Shown: positions 26,801 to 34,975 of the stretch, piece after piece | How the letters are laid out: each line of letters begins with the position of its first letter | Position numbering within the stretch: the stretch's first letter is position 1 | Notes under the pieces: model-generated | The model's input: only the letters and a program-made list of their open reading frames with translations | Database searches by the model: none | Told to the model about the DNA's origin: nothing | Assembly: GCA_013289585.1 (NCBI GenBank) | Contig: JABCZR010000002.1 | Coordinates: 1-64,000 of the forward strand | Source of the DNA: Acidobacteriota bacterium | Lineage (GTDB): Bacteria; Acidobacteriota; Terriglobia; Acidiferrales; UBA7541 | Direction of reading: 5' to 3' | DNA: 64,000 bases | Translations under genes and position numbers: made by a program

Positions 26801-27328
26801 ACAGAGCACGGCGGCACGATTCGCGTGCGGAATATCCCGACGCGAGGTGCGGCATTTACGATTGAGTTGCCGTTCCAATCTGTGGTGGCATTGCCGTCCC
26901 ATGCGCCGGGGCGAACGACGGCTGCGGGAAAAGATGGGCGGATTCTTCTGGTGGATCAGGACGATTCCGTCCTAGAGGCAGTCGGAACAATCTTGCGCGG
27001 GCGGGATCATCGGGTCCAAACGGCGAGAGATGCGCGGGAAGCCCGTGCGATGCTGGAGAAACACGAGTTCGACATGGTGGTTGCGGATCTCCAGGTATCG
27101 GATGGAGCGAATGGAGACAGCCTGAGTGAATGGCTCGCGAAGCATAAGCCCGCGCTTACCGGCCGCGTAATCTGGATGTATGCGGTCGCACCATCGAGAA
27201 GCGCAGGAGAAAAAAGCGCCGAGAAGGGGCGTCAAATTCTGCAGAAACCATTCAAAGCCAGCGAACTGCTTGCGGCGGTGGATGAACTGCTGCTAAGCAA
27301 CGTCGCCGCCGCGCCTATCGAGCGATGA
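23807..27328 (+). CDS. Hybrid sensor histidine kinase with 7TM, GAF and PAS domains
   Basis: The 1173-residue protein starts at a GTG with GGGAGG nine bases upstream. About seven membrane helices occupy residues 1–210. A GAF domain (~230–385), two PAS domains (~390–490 and ~495–615, each ending DITDRK or DITERK), and a second GAF (~625–785) follow. The HisKA box has His818 (GVAHELNNPLTAILGYSQLL). The ATPase has NLVNNAVDAI, DSGPGV and GTGLGLSI. A C-terminal receiver has Asp1094 (MVVADLQV). It senses an unknown cue, possibly at the membrane, and may pass phosphate to the divergent HD-GYP regulator. Its last 36 bp overlap the convergent gene at 27293. Confidence 0.92.
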   Translation: MLENQGLLGIAFFEATAFIIILVLFFLFRRDHHAGYFRFWLVGWCCLTFSALCEVAFLIRQFPGLHQTLLAAQAAALLLFLISVMQCATGVERRIWSVLPLIGLILAGIYYVERGGPQQFASLHWETSILESAICLFAGWLMLRPAMARRGHGAQLLAAIFILSGLHGLDRPAWPENPLFHLRVAFDHLLAVALGISMVVVVLEGARSRTEELNDKMHRLTLLTAASTQTLSVKEVIDQVLANLVESLGATHGIVRLVEGAGKTAMLVARASVGFEKPYLLRHAKLSVTEPWAQQVLKGECQFLQAEEEQDPIARQRMADADLRSLVTLSLPGKDGPLGVIAVGSARGVQFQSDEISYLVNIANLLGMTLQNVRLFEQVNTVQQQWEYTFDSIGDPILVHDDKGRILRSNHRLSHLLGREGGGLLVGRSVTELLSAKNSAYKICPYCEGVAGEGDEPDPWLQGYFLSSNSKFADPSGHQLGTVHVLKDITDRKRAEEKYRTLVSSVQEGVFISTPQGRFLDFNDALLRMTGYDSRDELMAIDIPSAFYGNQSDRERLKKLLEQHGAVADFEFEMKRKDGEMRTMLESSIAIRDAAGNVTAYQGFLLDITERKQAEYEIRRRNRELMVLNSIAQTLTESLDLSDSLHRTLRQMSELFSLDTTSLYLFDQDGTQLRRIAAVGHRSEYSRHFPPVSVKPELMQHIKAVHATFLSVQGLPLPPIFREAQQKEEIVVAYIVILWSKDRVIGGLVVGSRTPREFSPADVNLLIAVGSQISSAIERSILYEETRQAYENLRRTQEQLLHSEKLAAVGQLISGVAHELNNPLTAILGYSQLLTSNGQMGQQGIEYAEKLYKQAQRTHRIVQNLLSFARQHKPERIAAKINQVLEDTLALRDYDLRMSNIRVHLDLAADLPVTAADPYQLQQVFLNLVNNAVDAILEHSKDGDLWVRTGTNGDRLFIEFTDSGPGVQDASRVFDPFYTTKPVGKGTGLGLSICYGIITEHGGTIRVRNIPTRGAAFTIELPFQSVVALPSHAPGRTTAAGKDGRILLVDQDDSVLEAVGTILRGRDHRVQTARDAREARAMLEKHEFDMVVADLQVSDGANGDSLSEWLAKHKPALTGRVIWMYAVAPSRSAGEKSAEKGRQILQKPFKASELLAAVDELLLSNVAAAPIER

Positions 27329-27871
27329 GGCCAATTCCGCGGCAAGCGCGGCGCGTTCTCCCAGCTCCTTCATCGCTGTTTCCATACGAACGCTCAGACC
27401 ACTCACAAGGTCGCTCAGGCGGCTGAGGCGCGGAATCGGAGCGAGTCCCAGGTGCAGTTGCATGCGAATGATCCGGTAGCGCAAATTAAATTTGACGATC
27501 AGACGAAGCCTTTCAAATTCATGCAGCGCCGCGACCTCCGGTGAAAGCACCGAAATGATGGTTGCTGTATGCAACAAACGATCGAAATCCTCTCGCACCG
27601 CAGATAGAAAGGCCAAGGCGACTTGCCGGCGCTCCCGCCGCACTCGCCGCACCAGGGAACTCTGGGCTCTTTCAAATAGGAACTCGAAATCCGAGTCAGC
27701 GAAGGCTTGCTGGATTTGAGGCAAGTGCGCGACACTTCCGGGCCCGCGCTCTTCCAGAATCCCCGCATCGGGCAGAGCGCCGCCTCGCCGGTGTGGCTTT
27801 CGCATGGACCATAGAAAGAGGAACAGGAGGAGGCCGGCGATTGCGAAGAATACGTAGAGAAATAGACTCAC
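27293..27871 (-). CDS. Single-span membrane protein, unknown function
   Basis: The 192-residue product has one N-terminal helix (MSLFLYVFFAIAGLLLFLFLW). A cytoplasmic, Arg-rich and mostly helical region follows (FERAQSSLVRRVRRERRQVALAFLSAVREDFDRLL). It starts at GTG overlapping the stop of the upstream gene (GTGA), so the two are translationally coupled. Its 3' end overlaps the kinase gene by 36 bp on the opposite strand. No known family was recognised. Confidence 0.65.
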   Translation of the reverse strand: MSLFLYVFFAIAGLLLFLFLWSMRKPHRRGGALPDAGILEERGPGSVAHLPQIQQAFADSDFEFLFERAQSSLVRRVRRERRQVALAFLSAVREDFDRLLHTATIISVLSPEVAALHEFERLRLIVKFNLRYRIIRMQLHLGLAPIPRLSRLSDLVSGLSVRMETAMKELGERAALAAELASSLDRRGGDVA

Positions 27872-28656
27872 GGTCTTCTCGCCTCCGCGGACCAGAACTG
27901 GTTCAGATGTTCATTGAGAGCTTTAAGGCGAAAGTTGATCTCGGGAGCAAACTCAGCATAAAGGTTACTCGGGAGCATTTGCGGCTGAAAAACGGTCTCC
28001 GGTTGTGGCTGACGAAGGGCCCAAATCCAAAGCAAAAGGCAGGGAATGAAGACGACGGTGCCGGCAAGATTCCAGAGAACGTCATAGTCATATAACCTGC
28101 GCTCTAGGATAGTGTCGTTGAGGAAGGAAAAGCAGGAGAAGAGGAAAAAGCCGATGGCAAGCAAGCGCTCCGCCGGGGCCATTTCGATTTCGTAGTAGCG
28201 CACAAAGAGAAAGAGAATGCCGATCGTGAGGGCAATGGCCAATTCGAACACGCGGTCGGCGTTCAAGATGGCCAATTGCCAGTGAGGCCTTCCGACAGCC
28301 CAGGAATAGAGCAGAACAAGGCCAGCCGCTGCGAGCAGCATCCGCCAAGCCAGCGCCCAAATGCCTCGATACCTCTGCAGCACGCGACGGCAAATCTCCC
28401 CGACGGCCAGAGCGCGGACGTCCACCACCAATCCCTGAGTGCTCCACGCGATATTGACGGACATTTGGGAACTGAATCCCCAGATTCTGTAGCAAAAGAA
28501 GAGAACAGGGCTTTGCAGCAGCGTCGGAAGAATGTAAGCAAAAAGACAAGGATAGACTCGATAGTTTTTGCGGTAGATGAGAAGAAGGAAGAGGGCTAGC
28601 TTGAGGAAAAGTATGATTCCCCAAAGCACTCTCTCGAAGGTAGCGATCTCAGCCAT
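27868..28656 (-). CDS. Polytopic membrane protein, unknown function
   Basis: About 262 residues with seven or so predicted membrane helices (VLWGIILFLKLALFLLLIY, LFAYILPTLLQSPVLFFCY, ALAWRMLLAAAGLVLLYSW, FELAIALTIGILFLFVRYY). A soluble C-terminal tail of ~50 residues follows. The start is uncertain: ATG at 28656 has AGGA 11 nt upstream, and ATG at 28668 is the alternative. It is translationally coupled to the single-span protein downstream. The 7TM arrangement resembles the sensory N-terminus of the nearby kinase, but no family was recognised. Confidence 0.65.
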   Translation of the reverse strand: MAEIATFERVLWGIILFLKLALFLLLIYRKNYRVYPCLFAYILPTLLQSPVLFFCYRIWGFSSQMSVNIAWSTQGLVVDVRALAVGEICRRVLQRYRGIWALAWRMLLAAAGLVLLYSWAVGRPHWQLAILNADRVFELAIALTIGILFLFVRYYEIEMAPAERLLAIGFFLFSCFSFLNDTILERRLYDYDVLWNLAGTVVFIPCLLLWIWALRQPQPETVFQPQMLPSNLYAEFAPEINFRLKALNEHLNQFWSAEARRP

Positions 28657-28777
28657 CTCCGGGCGCATCCTAACACGTGCATTACTGCCCGGTAAATAGT
28701 TCATCTGTGCCCGAAGACGGCAAGGCCGAGGTGGAACAAACAGTTGAATGCCGGTGCCCCGAAAGATTAGAAAAATC

Positions 28778-28963
28778 TCAGGAAGCCAGGCCCGGCGGCA
28801 TTGGTTTCGGGGGGATCGGTGGCGGCAACGGGTCGCCATCGGCGCGAAGCGTGTGGTTGATGACCGGACTTTCATCGGCGAAATGGTTGACGGAGTGGAC
28901 AACGGGAAGTAGGATCAAAGCTGCAAAAACAAAAAGTACCAGACCTGCTGCATTTTTTTTCAA
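28778..28963 (-). CDS. Small exported or anchored proline-rich peptide
   Basis: A 61-codon frame starts at TTG preceded by GGAGG nine bases upstream. The ATG eight bases downstream is out of frame. The product MKKNAAGLVLFVFAALILLPVV is a signal peptide or anchor. A short tail ending in PLPPPIPPKPMPPG follows. The size and the Pro-rich tail fit an envelope microprotein. No homologue is known to me. Confidence 0.5.
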   Translation of the reverse strand: MKKNAAGLVLFVFAALILLPVVHSVNHFADESPVINHTLRADGDPLPPPIPPKPMPPGLAS

Positions 28964-28995
28964 GGGCGTGGCCCTCCTCGGCAGCAGGATGAGGA

Positions 28996-29505
28996 GTGGC
29001 GACTAAGACGGCGGTTTTGGGTTCAAAACGTTCTGTCTACGGAACACAGGACTGCATGAGAACGCTGACGCAGCTCCAGCAAAATCGCAGAATTGTTCAG
29101 GATTTCACGCTGACGACATTGGCGGGGATCCCCGGGCACTTTGCGCGCCTGGCCTATATGGCTTCCTTGCGGGACCTTTCCAGCGGCAGATACGAGCACG
29201 CCGGGCTGGCGACGCTGTACCCAGACGAGGGCTTGCAACAGGCCTTACAGTTGTGTCACGAACAAATCTTCGAGGGGGTTCTGGAAATGCCGCTTGCCGG
29301 CCAGTTAGAGGATTTGCGCGTTTGCCTGACGGCCATGGAGGGCGGTTTGAAAGCGGCGGTCACGCACTGGTCGGGCCTCGAATCCTACCGCGTACTAATG
29401 CCGGAACGGTCGCCGGAATATCTTAAAGATCTTTTCTGTTCGAATCTGCGTGCTCTGCTGGAGATTCTCCGGGAGGAATACTCCCCGGCCCGTTTAAGCG
29501 CGTGA
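28996..29505 (+). CDS. Conserved hypothetical protein (helical, soluble)
   Basis: About 169 residues, helical, without membrane segments. The segment VQDFTLTTLAGIPGHFARLAYMASLRDLSSGRYEHAGLA resembles a family I have seen repeatedly in Acidobacteriota, with no assigned function. The start may be the GTG at 28996 or the ATG at 29056 (MRTLTQ); neither has a strong ribosome-binding site. Its last 83 bp overlap the convergent XRE gene. Confidence 0.6.
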   Translation: MATKTAVLGSKRSVYGTQDCMRTLTQLQQNRRIVQDFTLTTLAGIPGHFARLAYMASLRDLSSGRYEHAGLATLYPDEGLQQALQLCHEQIFEGVLEMPLAGQLEDLRVCLTAMEGGLKAAVTHWSGLESYRVLMPERSPEYLKDLFCSNLRALLEILREEYSPARLSA

Positions 29506-30223
29506 CCATTCCGGTTACGCGTCCTACGACTTCTGCTTCCTCCGGCATGCGCCACGCTTCCGGCAAACAATGGGAAAGAGGGTGAGGGTGCATCACCAGC
29601 CGCGAACCGTCCTGATAAAACCATCCGCAGCGGTAACCATTGCGAATTTCCACAAAGTACATGGGCCGGTCGTGCTCCGTCGTCCAGTTGCCATCATCGA
29701 TCTTCCGGATCGAGGCGTCCACCAGGACGATACTCCCTGGGCGCAGCAAGGGCACCATGCGCCGGTCCGACATGCCAATATACCCATACACATGGTGGCC
29801 GCTACCGTGCGTGAGCACGCCCTCAAAGTGCCCCCACCTTTCGACCATTCGCGATAAGAACTCCGTGCGCCGTGGATAGAACCCGGGGTCGAATCTCATG
29901 GGAATCCGGAGAGAGGTTGGAGGCGCCAGAAGATGGGTTTGCGGGGACTGCACGGCGCCGCCGTCATGGAAGCACTCTTCGAGGGGAACGTCATTCCAGC
30001 GCAGGATGTCCTGAGGACTCAAATGATAGATGGCTGCGAGCGAATATAGTTTGTGGAGACCTGGGACAACTCCCCTGTTTTCAATCTCTGCCAGACGGCT
30101 GATGTGCAGAATGAATTCCGAGCGCCCCCGGCGCGCCGCCAGCTCATAGCTAGCCCGTTCTACCTCTCGATAGGTTAGCCCAAGTCGTTCGCGGGCCTGC
30201 CGCAGACGAAGACCGGGATGCAT
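29423..30223 (-). CDS. XRE-family regulator with S24-like C-terminal domain
   Basis: The 266-residue protein has an N-terminal helix-turn-helix of XRE type (LRLRQARERLGLTYREVERAS … FILHISRLAEIENRGVVPGLHKLYSLAAIY). The C-terminal part resembles the LexA/CI S24 fold (YIGMSDRRMVPLLRPGSIVLVD). A serine is present near the usual nucleophile, but the position expected to hold the catalytic lysine reads as arginine-rich (EIRNGYRCGWFY). So autocleavage is doubtful and the domain may act only in dimerisation or ligand binding. It diverges from the OmpA-like gene at 30461, which it may control. Confidence 0.75.
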   Translation of the reverse strand: MHPGLRLRQARERLGLTYREVERASYELAARRGRSEFILHISRLAEIENRGVVPGLHKLYSLAAIYHLSPQDILRWNDVPLEECFHDGGAVQSPQTHLLAPPTSLRIPMRFDPGFYPRRTEFLSRMVERWGHFEGVLTHGSGHHVYGYIGMSDRRMVPLLRPGSIVLVDASIRKIDDGNWTTEHDRPMYFVEIRNGYRCGWFYQDGSRLVMHPHPLSHCLPEAWRMPEEAEVVGRVTGMVTRLNGPGSIPPGESPAEHADSNRKDL

Positions 30224-30460
30224 GTAACCCTCAGATTTGAAGTGGACGCCCCGCCAGCAGAGTATAGCAGAATTACCATCTTGTTAAGGATTCGGAACGG
30301 GCAAACCGAATTGGAGGGCGAAATGGCTCTGGGAATCCCACAGTGAACCAGAAAGGGACATTCGATTGACCAAGTTTTTCTCACTGAATGTCCACAAACG
30401 CACAGTATTACGCATCCCGAACTCTGATACTTGGGGCTCGCAGTTTTTCGAAGGAGACTC

Positions 30461-32074
30461 ATGTTCAAGACTTCAAAGTTCACCCTGGCAATCGTAATGA
30501 CGCTTGGGGCATCGGTGATAGCCCAGGCCCAGACGCAAGTGCCGGCGGATTCGGGTAACCCGACGCCGACGTTTCGAATGAATGTGGTAAGCCGAACGAC
30601 GCGGGCGGTCAGCTATAGACACCGTAGCGGCGCGACCAAGATCAACTTTGAAGGCACCGATCTGATGCCTGGGGCGGCTGGCGAGGCCAAAGTCGAGAGC
30701 AAGCGCGGGGCCCTGGAGATCGAGGTGGAATTTTCCGGACTGGACAGGCCGACCAGCTTTGGGAATGAGTATTTGACATATGTGTTGTGGGCGATTTCGC
30801 CGGAAGGCCGGCCGGTGAACATCGGCGAAGTATTGGTGGGCGATAACCACCGCAGCAAGCTGGATGTGACCACGGACCTGCAGGCCTTCGCGATGATCGT
30901 AACGGCGGAGCCTTACTATGCCGTGCGACGTCCGAGCAACGTGGTGGTCCTTGAGAACGCGGTTCGCTCGGATACCGCGGGCTCAACGGAAGCGGTGAAT
31001 GCCAAGTATGAATTGATCGATCGCGGCGGATACATTCCGACGGGCTATAAGCTCGACCCCGTGGTCTTGAACGCGAAATTGCCACTGGAATTTTTTGAAG
31101 CGCGCAATGCGGTGCGGATAGCACAATCCGCCGGTGCGGAAAGATACGCCGCCAGCAGCTACCAAAAGGCCGTCCGCCAGATGAACGAAGCGGATGGGCT
31201 CGCGACCGAGAAGCATGAAAACAAGAAGTCGCTGATCTCCTTGTCCCGCGAGGTCGTGCAAACTGCGGAAGATGCGCGCGAAATCGCCATGAAGCACATC
31301 GAGGAAGAACGAGTCGAAGCGGAACGCCGGGCGGGATCGCACCGTGAATTGGCCGCGAAGGATCGTGCAAACAACGCCGAAGCCGCAACCGCGGACGCCG
31401 TTCGCGAGCGGAATGAGGCGGACCGCCAGAATCTCGACGCGCAGGCGGCCGCTCAACACGCCGCCGGCGCACAGGCGGATGCCGAGCGAGACCGCAACGA
31501 CGCGCAGAGAAAGCAACAGGCCGCCGAAGCGGATTCCGACCGCAATCGAGCCGCGGCCATCTCTTCCGACGCGCAGCTTCAACAAGCCGTGCGAGATCGC
31601 GAAGAGCTTCGCGCGCGCCTGCTGCAGCAATTTAACCTGATCCTGGAAACGCGTGATACAGCGCGCGGGCTGGTCGTGAATATGTCGGACGTATTGTTTG
31701 ATTCCGGCAAATACTCGCTGCGGCCGCTGGCCCGTGAGAAGTTGGCCAAGATCTCGGGTATCGTGCTTGCCTACCCGTCACTCAAGCTGGCGGTCGAAGG
31801 CAACACGGACAGTGTCGGCACCGAATCCTATAATCAGGAACTCTCGGAGCAGCGCGCAGAAGGTGTGCGCACTTATCTGACGCAGCAAGGCGTGCCGGAA
31901 TCTTCGACAAGCGCGACTGGCTTTGGCAAGACACGGCCAATCGCGTCAAACGATACCTCCGAAGGGCGTCAGCAAAACCGGCGCGTGGAATTGATCGTGT
32001 CAGGCGAAGTGATCGGGACGAAGATCGTTTCGCTCAGCCTGCAGCCGGTAGCAGCAGCAACATCTCCGCAGTAG
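30461..32074 (+). CDS. OmpA-family envelope protein with long coiled coil
   Basis: The 537-residue protein starts at ATG after AAGGAG. A signal peptide ends near residue 24 (VIAQAQ). Residues ~25–220 are β-rich with unknown fold. A charged Ala/Glu/Arg coiled coil spans ~225–405 (repeated DRxNAE/ADAxRxRN patterns). The C-terminal OmpA domain (~410–525) binds peptidoglycan (DVLFDSGKYSLRP, VEGNTDSVGTESYNQELSEQRAEGVRTYL, RRVEL). It should link the outer membrane to the cell wall. It has its own terminator. Confidence 0.88.
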   Translation: MFKTSKFTLAIVMTLGASVIAQAQTQVPADSGNPTPTFRMNVVSRTTRAVSYRHRSGATKINFEGTDLMPGAAGEAKVESKRGALEIEVEFSGLDRPTSFGNEYLTYVLWAISPEGRPVNIGEVLVGDNHRSKLDVTTDLQAFAMIVTAEPYYAVRRPSNVVVLENAVRSDTAGSTEAVNAKYELIDRGGYIPTGYKLDPVVLNAKLPLEFFEARNAVRIAQSAGAERYAASSYQKAVRQMNEADGLATEKHENKKSLISLSREVVQTAEDAREIAMKHIEEERVEAERRAGSHRELAAKDRANNAEAATADAVRERNEADRQNLDAQAAAQHAAGAQADAERDRNDAQRKQQAAEADSDRNRAAAISSDAQLQQAVRDREELRARLLQQFNLILETRDTARGLVVNMSDVLFDSGKYSLRPLAREKLAKISGIVLAYPSLKLAVEGNTDSVGTESYNQELSEQRAEGVRTYLTQQGVPESSTSATGFGKTRPIASNDTSEGRQQNRRVELIVSGEVIGTKIVSLSLQPVAAATSPQ

Positions 32075-32086
32075 TCCTACCCAAAC

Positions 32087-32119
32087 AAAAGAGCCGGCCC
32101 CCCGAGCCGGTTCTTTTTT
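32087..32119 (+). terminator. Rho-independent terminator of the OmpA-like gene
   Basis: AAAAGAGCCGGC (32087–32098) pairs with GCCGGTTCTTTT (32106–32117) with one G·U pair and a C-rich seven-base loop, running into TTTT. Confidence 0.85.
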
Positions 32120-32227
32120 ATTGGTACTGCGCTTCCCCTGGTGCTGACTAGAGCAGATGCCAGCACATTCGAAATAAATGGGAATTATGCCTCGTTTCGA
32201 AGCACGAGGTGATTTTGCGTCAGACCG

Positions 32228-32737
32228 CTAGTTGAACAATGTGGGCAAGTCCGGGCTGATTGGTTGGACAGGTGAACTCTCGGGGACGCGGCTGGAGCCC
32301 TGGCCGCTCGATTCATTGTGACGCTGAATGGCAATCGCCGCCAGACAGATGGCCCGCTCAATCAGTGGAGATTCGCTCGCGGATGGGCGGCGAAGAGGGC
32401 AACAGTACATATCCAGAGAGCCAAGGAGTTCGCCACTCTCGGCAACGATACCGGTAGAACAGAATACATACAGGCCAAAAAGTGCAGCGTCATCGGAAAT
32501 GGCGGCGATTTCGCTGGCATCGTCTTGCGGGAGGGAAATGTTAGAAACTACATTGCCAATCTGGCAATCGAGAGCGGCGCATATTCCATTCAGCAATTCC
32601 GGAAGGGGAGCCCGAGCAGAAATGGATTGAAGAAGCTGCTGCTCCCTGCTCAACAAATATTGGAATTCGTCATCGGAATTGCGATGCGGCAGCTGTCCTT
32701 CCAAGTTCCAACACGAACTATAGCGATCTTCATTCAT
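32228..32737 (-). CDS. GAF-domain protein (single domain)
   Basis: The 169-residue protein starts at MNEDRYSS, with GGAGGG five bases upstream. The centre reads LLQSISARAPLPELLNGICAALDCQ and ends LGSLDMYCCPLRRPSASESPLIERAICLAAIAIQRHN. That matches the start and end of the GAF domains found in front of Acidobacteria PAS/kinase proteins (LG.f.mYyr.pR.P). No output domain is present, so it may act through protein contacts. It lies 135 bp upstream of a small secreted-protein gene in the same direction relative to neither; no operon is evident. Confidence 0.6.
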   Translation of the reverse strand: MNEDRYSSCWNLEGQLPHRNSDDEFQYLLSREQQLLQSISARAPLPELLNGICAALDCQIGNVVSNISLPQDDASEIAAISDDAALFGLYVFCSTGIVAESGELLGSLDMYCCPLRRPSASESPLIERAICLAAIAIQRHNESSGQGSSRVPESSPVQPISPDLPTLFN

Positions 32738-32871
32738 GAGAGCCCTCCATTTCGGGATGTGTTCCCATTTCCGGGTCATGTGAGGACGGCCTTATAGCGG
32801 GAGCGGCCAGGTCGCCGCGCTCCCTCGGCTGATGTATGCACATCCTGGTTCGGCTGGATTCGAATTGCGGG

Positions 32872-33198
32872 CTAGCTTCCGTTATGCCCGTTGTCTGGAT
32901 GACTGTGGCGCCAATTCCAATAAGCGCTCTGCTGTTTCTGGCTCTCTTCGCCGAAGGGACGATAGTCCCGATGCTTCTCTCCGAGATACTGGCGATAGGT
33001 GCGGTCTTCGTTCGCATCCCAGTCGTGGTAGTCCTTGTGGTTGCGGTCGTAGACTTTGTGGTTCTCATTATCGTTTTGGTGATGGTTTTCTTGCTGTCCA
33101 TTGTTTTGTGGCCTGGTGGCCGCGATGATTGCCGTTGGGGCCGCAAGGGCTGCAGTGAGAAAAAGTGAGCTGAAAAGGTATCGATAGGTACGATGCAT
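32872..33198 (-). CDS. Small secreted charged protein
   Basis: The 108-residue product starts at ATG with AGGAGG eight bases upstream. A clear signal peptide (MHRTYRYLFSSLFLTAALAAP…) is followed by an Asn/His-rich linker. A compact motif then reads VYDRNHKDYHDWDANEDRTYRQYL and EKHRDYRPFGE … YWNWRHSHPD. This DYHxWDxxEDRxYRxYLxEKHRDYR pattern recurs in Acidobacteriota exported proteins. The function is unknown; the many His/Asp/Tyr could bind metal. Confidence 0.65.
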   Translation of the reverse strand: MHRTYRYLFSSLFLTAALAAPTAIIAATRPQNNGQQENHHQNDNENHKVYDRNHKDYHDWDANEDRTYRQYLGEKHRDYRPFGEESQKQQSAYWNWRHSHPDNGHNGS

Positions 33199-33361
33199 TT
33201 TGTGTTCCTCCTGCCTCGAGATTTCCAGTTCGGAAACCCAGGCTATCAAGGAGTATGCATTCAAGGCGGCACCAGAGATGTTCGTTACCGCACACCGACG
33301 TCATCCGACGCGTTCCCAGTAGGCGGGGGCAAATTCACTGGAACAAACCAACCAGGAGCGC

Positions 33362-34714
33362 CTAAGAAGCGCGCCCCGCTCGCGCAGCCCGCGGCCGCTT
33401 GCTTTTCATCTCATAGAGGACCTTATCCGCTGCGTAAAGCAGCGTTCCGATGGTTTCAGCATCCTTTGGAAAACTGGCAACTCCAACGCTTACGGAAAGC
33501 GCCGGCTTTTCGGCATCTTGCTCCAGAAGCTCGCAAATTCGCCTCGCCACCATCGTGGCCGCGCCGAGCCCTGTCTCCGGCAAGACCAGGGCGAACTCGT
33601 CCCCGCCATGCCGCGCAGCGGTATCAATGGACCGGCTGCAATCGGAGAGAATCTGCGCCAGCCTGCAAAGCGCGCGGTCTCCGGTCAGATGCCCGAATCG
33701 ATCGTTGATCTCTTTCAATCCATCAAGGTCCAGCAAGACCAGAGAGAATTCCCGCTCGGTGCGATTCGAACGGCTGATCTCGGAATGCAGCACTTCGAAA
33801 AGCCGGCGATGATTGGCCAGCCCGGTTAACGAATCGCTGAGTGCCTGCTGGCGCAGGTGCTCCTCGAGCATCCGTTGTTCCGTAATATCAACAACAATGA
33901 ATTCATGCCCGGTAAGATCCGCCCGGTCGTCATAGATACCGCGGCCGCTGACCCTGGCTTTGAGCTTTGTGCCGTTTTTCCGCTGCCACTCGATCTCGAT
34001 AGGATCGATTTGTGCCGTGGTGCGGACTTGTCGCGCCGGGGGCGAGGTACTAGCGAAGGTAGTGAAAATCTCCGCCGGCGGTTTGACTGCCAGTAGCTCC
34101 GCTTTGCTCTCGTAGCCCAGCATGTTTAGCAAAGCCTGATTGACGTCGAGAAACTTTCCTTCCGCGTTGCACCGGCATATTCCATAGGCGGGATTATCCA
34201 CCAGCGCGCGATACAACGATTGCGAATGCCGCAAGGCCATCCGTGCCTCTTGCAATTCCGTGCGCAGCTCCTTTTCGTTCAGGGCACGGCGAACGGCCAT
34301 TGGCAATTGGGCTACGCGCTCCTCTTCAACGTAATCGAAGGCGCCATGGGCGGTTAATTCCGTGATGGACACTTTTCCGGGAGCAGAAGTTACGAACAAA
34401 AGAGGGGTCTCCTGCGCGGTCTGCCGCAGGAGCTGCAAAGCCTGCGGTCCTTTCCAGCCGGAGCTGGGGTATTCTGCGACCAATACGTCGTAGGAGCCGG
34501 AGCGGATCTGTTCGGTGCCCTGTTCGAGGGTCAAAACGGTGTCGGCGCTCACGGCAAACTGGGCCTTTTTGAGCTCTTGCAGGCAGCTGTCAACCGCGTC
34601 GGCATCGCGGTGGATGAATAGCACGCGGAGAGGACGGCGCCGGTGAAAAACCTTGTTCTCGAAGCGAGAATTCCGCTCGCCAAACAGGTATTCGTTCTTT
34701 CTCAAGCTTGCCAT
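33362..34714 (-). CDS. Diguanylate cyclase with pseudo-receiver and PAS
   Basis: About 450 residues. Residues ~28–145 form a receiver-like domain (LRVLFIHRDADAV…). The phospho-acceptor position reads Glu (VLVAEYPSSG), so it should not be phosphorylated. PAS spans ~160–285 (GICRCNAEGKFLDVNQALLNMLGY). GGDEF spans ~290–440 (LTGLANHRRLFEVL, LLDLDGLKEINDRFGH, ARHGGDEFALVLPET), with the active-site RxGGDEF intact. It makes cyclic di-GMP, the opposite of the HD-GYP protein at 22540. The start at MASLRK is chosen for domain logic; a longer TTG-initiated form exists and no Shine-Dalgarno decides it. Confidence 0.85.
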   Translation of the reverse strand: MASLRKNEYLFGERNSRFENKVFHRRRPLRVLFIHRDADAVDSCLQELKKAQFAVSADTVLTLEQGTEQIRSGSYDVLVAEYPSSGWKGPQALQLLRQTAQETPLLFVTSAPGKVSITELTAHGAFDYVEEERVAQLPMAVRRALNEKELRTELQEARMALRHSQSLYRALVDNPAYGICRCNAEGKFLDVNQALLNMLGYESKAELLAVKPPAEIFTTFASTSPPARQVRTTAQIDPIEIEWQRKNGTKLKARVSGRGIYDDRADLTGHEFIVVDITEQRMLEEHLRQQALSDSLTGLANHRRLFEVLHSEISRSNRTEREFSLVLLDLDGLKEINDRFGHLTGDRALCRLAQILSDCSRSIDTAARHGGDEFALVLPETGLGAATMVARRICELLEQDAEKPALSVSVGVASFPKDAETIGTLLYAADKVLYEMKSKRPRAARAGRAS

Positions 34715-34975
34715 GGGCCCACACATGGGCCACCAAGCCCTCCACAGCGTGCGGAGGTTACCCGAGAGGCCCCATTCCTCCTCATCGTAGACGGGCAAGG
34801 AAGGGCAGTCTGTACAATTTTGAACATGTTCTAAAACTGAAACCTGGCCCCGTGAAACATTCGGTTTTTCAGGGCTGCTTCCATTCCTCCATCTTCGGCG
34901 TCAAAGCCTGTATATCGTGGGGCGACATAGTACTGAGGAGTCCAGATCCTGGCGGTTTCTTGCCTGGAGGCATGC

